This document shows positions 49,311-61,229 of a DNA stretch of 64,000 nucleotides, one piece after another. Source of the stretch: Dioscorea cayenensis subsp. rotundata (taxonomy: Eukaryota; Streptophyta; Magnoliopsida; Dioscoreales; Dioscoreaceae); assembly GCF_009730915.1 (NCBI RefSeq), contig NC_052487.1:2914001-2978000 (forward strand), read 5' to 3'. The notes under the pieces were generated by a model, which made no database searches, had not been told where the DNA came from, and saw nothing but the letters and a program-made list of their open reading frames with translations. The translations under genes and the position numbers were made by a program. Position 1 is the first letter of the stretch. Each line of letters opens with the position of its first letter.

Positions 49311-52056
49311 TTCCGGCACCGTAAAACCTTCGACCACCTCACCTCCGGCGAGCATTGGAGGCAACTAAGAAAGTTCTCCATATTAGATCTCTTTAGCAAG
49401 AAGAGAGTGCAGTCCTTTAAGAGAGTGAGAGTAGATGGAGTGCATGTCTTGTTCTAAACTAAGGCATTCTTTCTCTCAAGATGCAAATCCATTGGTGATC
49501 TAGTGAGATGCTTTTTTTTACATGAGTATTTCTATCACCGGAAGTTAAACTTGGGCAAGAGATCTTCTAAAGATGGGGAATGTAAAAGAATACTTGGGTT
49601 TCTTAAAAGCTTGTGACCCGAATAGCCCGGAGTTGGTCACCACTTCTCTCTTTAAACCTACCTTCAAGAGAAACCTTGCTTCTCTCCTTAATGGCTGCAC
49701 CTCGATAGTGTAGTTCCTCTTACTCATCTCACCAAGTAAGTCTTCCTTCTACTTGATTGTTTTGCCCTTTAACATGTTGTTGCTCTTATTTTTAGTGCCC
49801 CTTCATTTCTTGCATATATGTTGGAAAGTGTTAAGTTTTCAGGTTGGTATTTTAAGTAATGACAATATCCTTATGATGGTTGGTTTCCATGCTAGCTTGT
49901 TGGTACACATGCTCAAAATTTGGTGGTGCAACCTTAAGTCTTTCTACACTCTTAAACTTATGTGTAAATCCCAGGTTCCAACCATTCATGGGTTTATAGC
50001 TAATGTTTATGTATGGGCATGCTTAAGTTTTAAGCCTTAAATTTGAGAGTGTGTTAAAGGCATCCTCTTTATATTCGGCTTGTTTTGGTGTTATAGTATG
50101 GTACTTAAACATATATGTATATATATTTATATACTCTCACTGGTGTTATCATGTCCTATATTATTTTGGAATCATGATCTTTGGTTCTCATTAGTCATGT
50201 TCAATTTGAAGTTCTTTTTCATGGTAGTGAACCTTTAGAAAACATGCATGCCTTATGTTATTACATCCCAACAAAGGAGTGTATTTTTGAAACTCTTGGA
50301 TTATGATGATCAGTTTTGTTACACTTGATGAGAATTTCATGTATGTTGGACCTTCATTTAGGAGTATTTATTGAGACTTTAGAATTGGTTTCATGTCCCT
50401 AGGATTTTGATGAGGTTTGAGTTGTAGTTCGGATGAATTGGAGTTTGACGAGTAGCATGTAAGTAATCCACACCTATTATTGTGACAAGCTTTAATTGCA
50501 AAATTTCTGATATTGTTTGGATTATTAAATTGGGTATGTTTGGAAACTTTACATTATTATTTCAATGATTCTTGATATTCGAATTATGGATATGTCGAAA
50601 AATCTGAACTTAGCCTACAAAAACAATTTGTTTTTGAATTTTTGTAAGAAATCCATTGGTAAAAATTTTCAGTATTTTTGAGATTATAAAAATTTCTGAA
50701 ATTTTATAAGAGCTTTATTTAGATTTTTAATTATTTTTCTAGCTATGCTTAATTATTTGAGGAATATAAGTATTTCCTTATTTATCTGTTTATTGATTAT
50801 TTGATTACCATTGATTTTATACTCAGTATTTTAAATTATTCTTTTTGCTTTGGTTAACAGTGGATGCTTGAAGGTTTTAAATTTTGTTTATTTAATTTAT
50901 AGTTAATTTTTGTTTATCTTTTTATTGTACCTGAAGCGGAAATTTTGAATTTTATCAATATTTTTAAGTATATATGAACTTGAGGAAATTTTAGAAATTT
51001 CTGACCTTGTACTCTGCAAATATTTTGTATCCGAATGTTTTTGGTCTCCAAATGAGCTGATATGCAATCCCCGTCGCTGGGGGTTAAACCCTGACCTTGT
51101 CGACAAGTAATTTTGGGAAAAAGAGATCGAGTTCCAGACCGTGTCCGTTCGGTGAAATAATCAACTGCCACTCGGTATTCGGGTCTCCCGGGTCACCGAG
51201 GGTAAATAAATGATATCTCGTTATTTTTGGCTCTGATCCGTCACCGAGGATAAACAAATGACCTTTAGCACTTACAGATGAATTTGGAGACATACACTTG
51301 AATTTGTTACTTTTTGGCTTTTGCTAGCTTTTGGATTTTTAATTTCGCAAAAAAACACAAATATTTGTCCCCGCCTTGAAATTTCATGTATTTTTTTGAT
51401 ATCGTATTTCGGGTTTTGAATTCGTAGAATCATATTTTGTAAATATTCTTTGATAGAATATTTCACTTTGTATTTTGTTTTGTTTAAATTATGTTTTGAA
51501 GACCTATGCTCATTTCTGGCGAATTATTATTCACAGTTCTGAAACCTGGTATTCTTTTGATTTCAGTATTCTTAAATAGTGGTATTACTTGAGAACTATA
51601 CCTCTGTTGAATTATTTATTTTGTATTTGTTTAAACTTTGAATTATTCTTAATACCTGAAATCGATATTCATTAAGTCTGTTGTTTTAAAACAGTTTCTG
51701 GATTACTTACTGGGTTAGTGAGCTCATGGATTTTCTTTAAATCCTTTTCAGATCATGAGTGATAGACCGGCGTGGATCTTGAAAGATTGTCTGTAGATGT
51801 TGTCTTATCCTGTTGTAAATTTTAAGTTCTTGTTATTGTCTATCCCTTCATCCTTGTATTTTGTATTTTGGACTTCTGTATCCCAGTATTGTGTATTTTG
51901 TAGAGTTTGTAATCCGATAACTCAGTTGGGTTATTTTAGTTTTGCCTGTCCTGAATCAGATTATGAAGCCTTGCAGGCCTATGGGGCTCACACCTTGTGG
52001 GTCTGCAGCCGTTTGTCTGTGCACCGGGTCTGGCGAGCCGGGTTCGGGGCGTGACA
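49059..52056 (+). mobile_element. Solo LTR (2998 bp) inserted in exon 4 of neprosin copy B
   Basis: The insert begins TGTGGGCCCC and ends GGGGCGTGACA, so it has TG...CA ends. It is flanked on both sides by CCAAC (49054-49058 and 52057-52061), a 5-bp target duplication. The ending resembles plant Gypsy/chromovirus LTRs, where a primer-binding site follows such an end; here the gene follows directly, so only one LTR remains. No gag-pol frame lies inside. A (GA)n run is at about 49277-49305. The plus orientation is inferred from the ending. Confidence 0.9.
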
Positions 52057-52535
52057 CCAACTTTGATGATATTGCTTCCATCCGGATTGAGATCATTCTC
52101 AACAAAAATTAAGCTTGAGGTGAATTAAGTGCTTGTTAGTTGAGGATAACCATAAACACTGATGAATGCTGAAGGCACCCAAGTACTTGTTATCCTTTGA
52201 GTTATATGGTGTGTGGTATACTGCCCACTATATATCAAAATAAAATTATATATAATAATAAAAAAATGGATGTAAATAATTAACAATATTATATTTAACT
52301 AATTATTACCTCCCGCTTATCCTCATTAGTACTACTATTAAGGTTGGAAGAAGAATGCATCATCTTCATATTCTTCAAAGATGATCTCATTCTTATAAGA
52401 TCCTCCTTTGTAACTCTCTTTATAGGAACTGTTCCTGAAGGACAACCTCCATCTTTCAATCCAATTTGTATTGATGAAGATGAAGATGATAAAATACCAT
52501 CAAATACTCCAACTGGATATGAACTTGGCCTTAAC

Positions 52536-52571
<36 letters not shown>

Positions 52572-53750
52572 TATATATATATGCATAAAATTAAGAAGAG
52601 ATTTAAATAACTAAAGAAGAAGAGGAAGAAGAGATGACCTGAAGTTTATGATGCTTAAGAGATGGATGATCGAAGGCTGGTTGCTTGTTTATGTCCCACA
52701 ATCATATATATCACCATTATCCTTTCATGAAATTAATTAGTATTGGTATATGTTAGAGTGATAATAATGATGAGATAATAATAATAATAATTATTATTAA
52801 TGGTTAATTACTTAATTACCACTATGGTTTTGATGGCTGGCTTGTTGAGAAGCTTGAGTTGCCTCTCAAGGTATAAGTCTTCCTCAATGGTGAGGTAATT
52901 ACTATTCTTACTAGTGAGCTCAAAGCTTGGGAGAAGAAGGCAAAGAAATAGGAACACTAGCATCATCTCCAATTTCTATCTTATGTTTTTCTTTCTTTAA
53001 CCTTTTCACCTTTATATGTATGTATATATATATATATATATATAGCATTGACTTGCATATATTGTTGTTGTATTTAGGAGTTGGTATTTTTGGATAGTAT
53101 GTAATAAATGAAAGGCAAATGCATTATATACAAGAGGCACATGCAGATCACCAAAATGTATTTAATCAGCTTTCTCAAAGAGATATATATATATATATAT
53201 ATATATCACGTTCATCATTTAGCCCAAGGCCCACAAATAGCCCAAGTATGATTTAAACTTGATCCAAAGTCAATGTTGGACCGGTCAGCCCAAGTTAATT
53301 GGGATGTACTCACATTGCAGTGATACAATATTTCGATTCATATTGTAGGTGCCAATATTAATTAATTAATAAAATTTATCATTTTTATTTTTAAATCATC
53401 ACAAAGTTTAATTAATAAAATTAGAGAAGAACATAAAAAAAACCGGAGACATATCTAACAGGCCGATCCTAACCCTATTTACTAACTAATCCAAAGAGCT
53501 AAATCCATGAGTTGGGCCATGGGCTTCAATTTTAAAATTTGGGCCGGCTTAGTTAGGTACAAATTATTTATGAGACCGTTATATCTGGGCTTTAAATTGG
53601 ATAGAAGCCTCAATTTTCTGGCATGGTATTAATATCTGACCTTTCAAAGCTCATGGCATGGCGTTTCCATCAAAATAATCATATAATGAAACAATAAATT
53701 ATCATGCTATCATATATCATCAAATACTTTATATATATATATATATATAT

Positions 53751-53838
53751 ATGCATAAGAACTTGGCCTAATACGTGTAAATTATTCACATGGTAATTTA
53801 TCATGCTAATAACATTATTAGGCCAAGTTCTTATGCAT
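53751..53838. mobile_element. 88-bp MITE-like element with perfect 22-bp inverted ends
   Basis: The left end at 53751-53772 (ATGCATAAGAACTTGGCC...) is the exact reverse complement of 53817-53838. It abuts a (TA)n run on the left, so a TA target is possible. A third copy of the end motif follows at 53833-53850, creating a perfect 30-bp palindrome at 53821-53850. Confidence 0.8.
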
Positions 53839-53855
53839 AAGAACTTGGCCATATA

Positions 53856-53955
53856 CGAGTATTGATACATGACACGTGTAAATAATCATATAATGAAACA
53901 ATAAATTATCATGCTATCATATTAATTCTTCTGGTGTCATGTATCAATATACTCG
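53856..53955. mobile_element. Second small inverted-repeat element
   Basis: Arms 53856-53875 (CGAGTATTGATACATGACAC) and 53934-53955 are inverted copies differing by a 2-base insertion. The enclosed segment (about 53885-53920) repeats 53678-53712 almost exactly, so this DNA was duplicated locally. Confidence 0.75.
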
Positions 53956-54142
53956 CTTTTTCTAATTCTAATAAAATTATGATTTATTTTATAAATTAAA
54001 TCATTAAAAAAAATTAGTAAGCATCAAAAAGAAAATCACTACATTTATTTTATTTATTTTTAAAAAATAAATAAAATGCAACAATATTTATGACAATAAA
54101 AATAACTAAAAACATCTAAAGACAAAGACATTACAAACAAAA

Positions 54143-56264
54143 TTAACAATTTTGAGAGCCTCCAGGACCGCCAAAATAGAACATATTAGCATAATTAGTA
54201 CCACTCTGATCATACGGTCCCAAATCATAACAACAAGTACTACTCGTTAACTTCGGCGATACATCATCCGCGGATAAATCAATAAACTGATTATCCGAAT
54301 TCAAATGTCGAACTTGTATAAAATGGCATGCCTTACCCAAACCCTCCTTTGGTAAATGCCCACTTCCCATTGGTGGCATATCATCACTTTGTAAATTTCC
54401 TACCGTACCACCAAAATCAAGCCGGCTTGCATGATCACTTAATCCAGTGAAAATTTTACTCGGCCAATAACCCACTAGAGTCCTATTTTGCCCATATGCA
54501 AACCACCAATTCAAAGTCATTGGATCCTATATATAATAAATTTTAATTTAATTATATTCATGAAGATAATTATCATATAATGGAAATAAACAAATTAATA
54601 ATAATATTACTCTGAATATATAAATTTCAATGCTGCGTTGAGTGCCGTTGTATACTGAGACTGGATTGTATGCACCTCCGAGAGTGACTATTTGACTAAC
54701 TTGAACAAAACCTGGACATCTCATATCAATACATCCTGTTTTTTCATGGTTATCAGCCTGAATGAAATTTGTGTTAAAAAATAAATGTGTTAAATTTAAT
54801 TGATTTGAATAATATCATAAAATTAATTTAAAAAAAAAAAAAGGATTGTAGAGCTTACTGTCCATGATGTTAATAGCCTTGTGTTCTTGTCTCCATATGT
54901 TTGTGGACTTACCTATATATATATATATATATATATGAAACAATATTAGCACTAAAAAAATAATGAATATTTGAAGTAATTTAAAATAAATCCGTAAACA
55001 AAAAATTATTATTATTTTGTTTGAAAAAGATACATAATTAATTTTATAAAAAAAATAAATTTTTTATTTTGTATGCATAACATCTAATGATGTGCATTAT
55101 TAACATTTCATATAAATAAGGGATATAAAAATAACTTTTTAAAACAAAATTTGAGAAAGATGTTATTATAACTGTAAAACAATACAGAAAATCTTTCTGT
55201 CAAGATAAGAACATATAATTCGGTTTGGATTTCTTCCGTTTAAATAGGTAAATATTCAAAACAAATAATAAGGGAGGTATTTATTTATTTTTTAAAATAA
55301 ATAATATTAAAAAAATTGCAAAAGACAAAAATAAAAATAAAACTCACAGTCCATCCAACTGCAATATGATTGCTTTGACAATTGCTTTCATCATTGACAA
55401 CCCAAATCAAACTTGATGAGAATTGAGTGCTTGTAAGTTGTGGCAAAGCATAAATATTGATGAGCGCTGCACCACCAAAATACTGATGCCTTTTTCTTTC
55501 ATCAGATGCATATGGAGTGTGATATATTGCCCACTATAAAACATTAATATTCAAATGAATGAATGAATGAATTAATTAAAATGATAAAAATTCAAATAAT
55601 AAAAATACATGTATTTAAATCCAATTACGTACCTTTCGGTTAACATTATCCACATCTTGAGCCTTTGAAGAAGAGTAGGGCTTCAAAGAAGATGTTCTCA
55701 TTCTTAAAAGGTCATCTTTTGTCACTCTTTTTATTGGCACTGTTCCTTTAGGACACCCTCCATTTTTCAATCCAATATTTACTGTTTGAGTCCTTCTTGA
55801 TGATGATGATGAAATATTATCAAATAGTCCTTCTGGGTAAGCACGTGGCCTTAACTGCATGCATGCAAAAATATAAATATTTATATATATGTTAGATAAT
55901 AATGAAAAAGAAAGAAAGAAGAGACCTGAAGCTTATGGTCCTTAAGAGAGGGATGATCAAAGGCTGGCTGTTTGTATATGTCCACACAATCAAAGATATC
56001 TCCATTTTCCTATGAGATATGAAACTTGGATTAATTAGTATTAATTAATAATATTGGAGTGATAAGGATATATATGAATATGAGATAATTATAAATAAGT
56101 AGTAATGGTTAATGACTTACCACTATGGTCTTGATGGCTGGCTTGTTGAGAAGCTTTAGTTGTCTCTCAAGTTCTAAGTCTTCTTCATTAACGGTGAGGT
56201 TGTTCCTTGCACTAAACCCTAGTTTTGGGAGAAGAAGGCAAAGAAATAGAAAGGCTAGCTTCAT
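54143..56264 (-). CDS. Neprosin-family (DUF239) secreted protein, copy C
   Basis: Seven exons: 56264-56121, 56009-55926, 55854-55633, 55533-55348, 54912-54859, 54757-54611, 54526-54143, all in phase, giving 406 residues. A signal peptide (MKLAFLFLCLLLPKLGFS) leads into the activation-peptide region (LKLLNKPAIKTIV, NGDIFDCVDIYKQPAFDHPS, GTVPIKRVTKDDLLRM). The neprosin domain contains YFGGAALINIYALPQLTSTQ, YGDKNTRLLTSWT, TGCIDMRCPGFVQVSQ, NWWFAYGQNRTLVGYWPSKI and PPMGSGHLPKEGLGKACHF, and ends FGGPGGSQNC. Family members were named for a prolyl endopeptidase of glutamic type. Here the residues in the two catalytic positions are Ala208 (IAVGW) and Thr320 (FGGTVGN), 112 apart, so peptidase activity is doubtful. 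TATATATAA lies at 56313-56321, about 50 bases upstream of the start. Confidence 0.93.
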
Positions 56265-56329
56265 CTTTCCAATGCTTTCTCTATTGTGGGGTTTTTCTCT
56301 AACTTGTTGATCTTATATATATTATTTAG

Positions 56330-56574
56330 TGGGGATTAAAACTTATGGTTATAGGCTTATAGCTTTAAAGATTTATTTGTTATAAATAGAACAAATAATT
56401 AAGTAAATTTAAGCATCAAATAATGCTAAGAGATCACTATCTTAATTTTGTTTTTAATACAATTTTTATTTTTTCATCATTTTCTGTTGTATAATAACAG
56501 TTTCAAAAATGTGAGTGGGATAACTCCGGATTGTTCTCCTAAAGCAAGGGATGCAAAAGACTCAATTTTGTTAT

Positions 56575-56612
<38 letters not shown>

Positions 56613-57400
56613 GTTCTTAAAATCATTAAGAAAATTGTCAAATTATTGATTATGAAGAAGTGAGAAATTTATAAAATTAATTACCATTTGTTATTTGTAT
56701 GGGATTAACCATTTTTATTAATTAAAATTTTTCTGATAATGTCAAGGATCATATTTATATTAAAACATTTATTTATTATTTTTAAAAAAATATCAAATCG
56801 ATTTTTTTTTAAAGTATTTGGGTTGGTGTGCCACCGGCTTACAATGGAATGCTTTTGAGGAAATTAAAATTATTTTGTTATGTTTTAAGAAAAATTGAAA
56901 CCTAGCGTAATTAAACAATTTAAACCCAAATTTATAACTAAACTTTTTTTCCACTCCCTTTCATGAACAAATCCTTGTGTATATATCAAAATTTTTCATC
57001 ATTTATTTGTAACAAAATTTCAAAAAATAATTTCTGCAACTTTTAAAATATTTAACATTTATGGAATACATCGCCTACACATGCATCAATCTATTTTTAC
57101 AATAATTATAAGAAAATTTTTGAGATAAAATTCTCGTATATTCAAAAACCATATTTCTTAATTATAAGCGCTCTCCTTCCAGCAATTTATTTCATAATCT
57201 TCCAACACATACAAATCAAATTATTTTGTTATAAGAAGTAAAAAAACAAGAGAAAAAAAAAGAAGCAAACTCATGAATTCACCCAGTTACTAATTCCCTC
57301 ATTTTATTGATTTTTACTTTAAAAAAAATTGCAGAACTTCAAACCAACCAAAACATTTAAAAAAAAAAATCTAAAAATATTAAAAATAATAAACTCCACA
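56330..57400. other. Intergenic between neprosin copies C and D
   Basis: AT-rich, with (AAT)n at about 56576-56612; no gene seen. Confidence 0.55.
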
Positions 57401-57406
57401 ATGGCT

Positions 57407-59880
57407 TCAACAACAAATGCCACCCGGCCCCCCAAAATAAAAATAATTACCATTATTATCGGAGTTACTAAAATTTCTAACCTTATAACATGGACTATTT
57501 GAAGTTGGAGTTGCCTCATTTAATGGTAAATATTTTGATTGTGCATAACCATCAACGAATTTCACCATTTCAAATAAGCATGACTTACCGAAACCTTCCT
57601 CTGGACAATGACCGCTTCCCATTGGTGGAAGCACAACATCCATTGCAGCATCTCCTCTATATCCGACTATGCCACCAAACTCGACTCTAGTTGCATATTG
57701 AATTAAAGTGGTGAAAATTTTACCTGGCCAATAACCCACTATTTTTTGATTTGGTCCATAAACAAACCACCAATTTGTACTCTTTGGATCCTATAAAAAT
57801 ATAAAAACATATATTACTCAAATTTCATGTATTTTCATTGATATATTAATAGAGGTTTGGTTCGATTAAAGAGTTAGTCACATACATGTATTTTCTCAAC
57901 TACATGACAAAATTTAAATTTAGTCACATACATGTGTGAGTGTGCACTGTACTTCCGAATTTATAACTTTAATTAAAATTATAAAAAACTCCTTATATAT
58001 TTTTATTTTGATCATATTATTCTAACTTTTCTATTTACTTTCTAGTCCTAGTTTGTTTTTTTAATTTGTTTTATATCCTATTATGCGGTCCTTAAATTTT
58101 AGGTGAAAGAATAAGATAGGAGTAATTTTTAATTATAATTTTATTTAAATTAAAAATGAAAGTTTTGAAAATTAAAAATATTTTGAGAATTTGATAAACA
58201 TAAAAGATTTTTTTAGGGAATTGAAAGAGTTGGAAAGACTTCTTCTTGTTATTTTCATCTAAATGTAATATATTTAATTTAGAAATAAGAACTAGGATTT
58301 TATGTTTAGAAATTAATTTGTTCACTTTCATAGGCAATCCGCCATATTTTTCACTTTTAAAAAAATTCCTACTTTTTAAGTGTTCTTTTTAAAGTTTTTT
58401 AAGTGTTGTTTCATATTAATAGAACAAATTACATCACATAAAAAACAGATAATGAGAAGTAATAATAATAATAAATATGATACATATATATTGAAAAAAA
58501 TAAAAAGAGAAAAGAATAAAAAATTTACTTTATAAACAAAGAGTTCAACGCCATACTGAGTGCCATTATATGTGGAAACGGGGCTGAGAGCAATCCCAAG
58601 AGGTGCATCTTGGCCAACTTGAACAAAGCCAGGGCATGCATAGTTTATACATCCTGTGCTTCTCGAATAATCACTCTAAAATATATATATATATATATAT
58701 ATATAAATATTAACTTTGTCAATTTTATAAATAATTCAATAAAATAAAATAAAAAATGGTGAGAGAGCGTACTGTCCAACCAGCCATTAGCCTAGGATTT
58801 TTATCACCATTGAGTTTTGGATCTACCTATATACAAATAAACATTAAAACTAAAAAAATAATAAGCAATTTTACATTTTAATAATAATAATAATAATAAT
58901 AATACATTCAACTTAAATTTTGAAATATTTTTTTTTGACACGACAAGTCAAGGACGTGCATGGCCGTTGGTAATTTTGAAATGTTTTGAAATAAATATAA
59001 AAATAAATATAGTTTTTAATTATTATCTAAAACGTTAAGTAAACTAAATATAGATCATATTAATTATGAAAATGAATAAATATTTTTTTTAAAAATAATT
59101 TGGTTCGCTTAACAAAAGGAAAAAATAAAATAAAATAAATTCAAATAATAAAATATTTTCTTCTCATTTTAATTGTCTTGTTTTAGTACTCCAAAACATA
59201 TATTTCTAGTTTAGATTTTTTTTTTTTTAAATAATGTGGGCTAGCAACACCTTTATTACATACAAGATACAACTCGGAGTTCAAAAAACAATAATTTTTT
59301 AAAAATTATAAATAAAAAAATCATGAAAAAATAATTATAAGAAACTTACGTTCCATCCGACAACAATCTGATTGATTTGATTAAGGTTGTCATCATTTGC
59401 AACCCAAAAAGCACTTGATGAGTATTGAGTGTTTAGTATTTGAGGGAAACTATATAAACCCACAAATCCTGAAGCGCCATAATAATACGGTTGCTCCTCT
59501 GGTCTATATGGAGTATGTATTGTTGCCCACTAATTGATAACAACATTAAAAAAATAAATTGATTAATATATAAACATGTCAAAATAATAATAACAATTAA
59601 ATCATATGATACAATAAATATTTATTGTATTTACCCTCTGAGTAGAAGCACCATCATTACCATTAGAAGAAGAAGAGTGCTTGATCTTATATTGCCTGAA
59701 AGATGATCTCATTCCAATTAGTTGTTCTTTTGTAACTCTTTTTATTGGTACTGTTCCTGATGGACAACTCTCTTGCAATCCAACTTCTATTGAATTAATT
59801 CTTGATGATGATTTAATCTTATCACTATCAAATAATCCAACCGGTAATGAACTTGGCCTTAACTGCGTGAAAACAAATAT

Positions 59881-59914
<34 letters not shown>

Positions 59915-60282
59915 AATATTATATATTGAAGGAAGAGAGGGATGAGATGATTAAGAGACCTGAATTTGATGATCTCTAAGAGATGGGTGGTCAAGAGCTG
60001 GTTGCTTATTTATGTCCACACAATCAAAGATATCTCCATTTTCCTAGTGATTAGTATTAATGTTAATATTAATAATAGAGCGGGATTATATTAGAATGAT
60101 AAGATAATGAATAATCAATTAATTAATTATAAACATACTACTATGGTTTTGATGGCTGGCTTGTTGAGAAGCTTGAGTTGTTTCTCAATCTCAAAGTCTT
60201 CATCAATGGTGAGGTTGTGCTCTGAACTTAGAACAAAGCTTGGGAAGAGAAGGCAGACAAAGATGAGCATCATCTTCATCAT
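57407..60282 (-). CDS. Neprosin-family (DUF239) secreted protein, copy D
   Basis: Seven exons: 60282-60139, 60043-59960, 59862-59635, 59529-59350, 58826-58773, 58675-58529, 57790-57407, all in phase, giving 406 residues. A signal peptide (MMKMMLIFVCLLFPSFVLSS) precedes the activation-peptide region (LKLLNKPAIKTIV, NGDIFDCVDINKQPALDHPS, GTVPIKRVTKEQLIGM). The neprosin domain contains YGASGFVGLYSFPQILNTQY, TGCINYACPGFVQVGQ, NWWFVYGPNQKIVGYWPGKI and PPMGSGHCPEEGFGKSCLF, and ends FGGPGGICC. The catalytic-glutamate positions hold Val208 (IVVGW) and Ile320 (FGGIVGY). The protein should be secreted to the cell wall or vacuole. A TATA box (TATAAAAA, 60342-60335) lies about 55 bases upstream of the start. 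Confidence 0.93.
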
Positions 60283-60334
60283 CTCTGACTCGCTGATTGT
60301 TTCTAATCAATATTTTTTTGTTTCTATGGTGTGC

Positions 60335-60342
60335 TTTTTATA
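60335..60342 (-). promoter_or_regulatory. TATA box of neprosin copy D
   Basis: TATAAAAA on the minus strand, 53 bases upstream of the start codon at 60282. Confidence 0.5.
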
Positions 60343-60349
60343 ATTTTAT

Positions 60350-60797
60350 TATTAATTGTTATAACAGTGAGATTTTATCATGGTTTTATGAACTAATTAA
60401 ACACCTAATTATAATTAACTTATATGTTAATTAGTCTTATCTTTTAAATAGAGATTGATGATAATCTCTAGCTATAAATAAGGTTGAATTGGAGGTATTG
60501 TTTGCTGATTAATTAATTTTGCAGTTATGATATCAGTGTTAATTTACTCTTAATTAAATTTGCATAGCTTAATTAAAGATCGATTTTTATATAATCTTAG
60601 TCAATAAATAAATATAAAATCAATCACATAGTCAATTTTTTTTTTTTCAAAATGTGACAAACACATGTCAAAGACACCCTCAAACAAACTCAATATTTAT
60701 ACCCTCACTTTGCAAGGACTTGGGGGTTAGGTCCTACATGAAATAGACACTCTACATTAGGGATTTAATGATTTTCTAAGTACATATTTCAAAATTT

Positions 60798-60835
<38 letters not shown>

Positions 60836-60970
60836 AGGTAAAGTAAACAACCACTCAAACTTTAATCCCAATAATTAAAGAAAATTTTTATGATTAAAAA
60901 AAAATTTAAACAACCGTTTACTCAAAAACTTCAATAAAATTTAGACATCTTTGAAAATATTACAAACATC
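60350..60970. other. AT-rich intergenic
   Basis: (TA)n at about 60801-60833; no gene seen. Confidence 0.5.
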
Positions 60971-60976
60971 TTCAAT

Positions 60977-61015
60977 AATTTCCAGGACCTCTAAAGAAGA
61001 ACATATTAACGAAAT
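60977..61015 (-). pseudogene. Relic of a neprosin-family last exon
   Basis: On the minus strand it reads VNMFFFRGPGNY then a stop, matching the conserved C-terminus NMFYFGGPGG of the array. The DNA match to the other copies is short (CCAGGACCTCTAAAGAAGAA against CCAGGACCGCCAAAATAGAA). The rest of this copy is lost or replaced by AT-rich DNA and the MULE. Confidence 0.6.
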
Positions 61016-61229
61016 GAACATGTATAATATAACTAGATAAATGAATAAACAAATAAATATTTTGAGGGAGAGATCGCGTTTGGGATATGAGTTTAATAGC
61101 TAGAAATTTAAAATAATATAGAGTTTAATATATATACATATATATACTTTGAAATACTTTGTCAATTGTACATGATACATTCATACAATTTTTTTTTTAT
61201 TTTTTTTACAAAAGATAACTGTTGTTAGT

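Larger units (their letters stand above)
47025..52966 (-). pseudogene. Neprosin-family gene, copy B, broken by a solo LTR and small lesions
   Basis: Exons as in the other copies: 52966-52820, 52721-52639, 52534-52310, 52227-52057 joined across the LTR to 49058-49047, 48510-48457, 48307-48161, 47396-47025. Lesions: one base lost in exon 2 (GATTGTGGGACATAA, where its relatives have GATTGTGTGGACAT); a +1 shift near 52170 in exon 4; a TAA in place of a Gln codon further on in exon 4; and a 2998-bp solo LTR in exon 4. Exons 5-7 still read cleanly and end NMFYFGGPGGC. The positions expected for the catalytic glutamates are Lys (IIKVGW) and Ala (FGGVAGY). Its 5' flank to about 53200 closely resembles that of copy A. 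Confidence 0.9.
52970..54140. other. Intergenic between neprosin copies B and C
   Basis: The first 230 bases match the 5' flank of copy A (GGATAGTATGTAA, AGATCACCAAAATGTATTTAAT). The rest holds (TA)n tracts and the small inverted-repeat elements at 53751-53955. Confidence 0.6.

Noticed and set aside
49059-52056. Full-length retrotransposon
   Set aside because: No primer-binding site, gag-pol frame or second LTR lies between the two target duplications.
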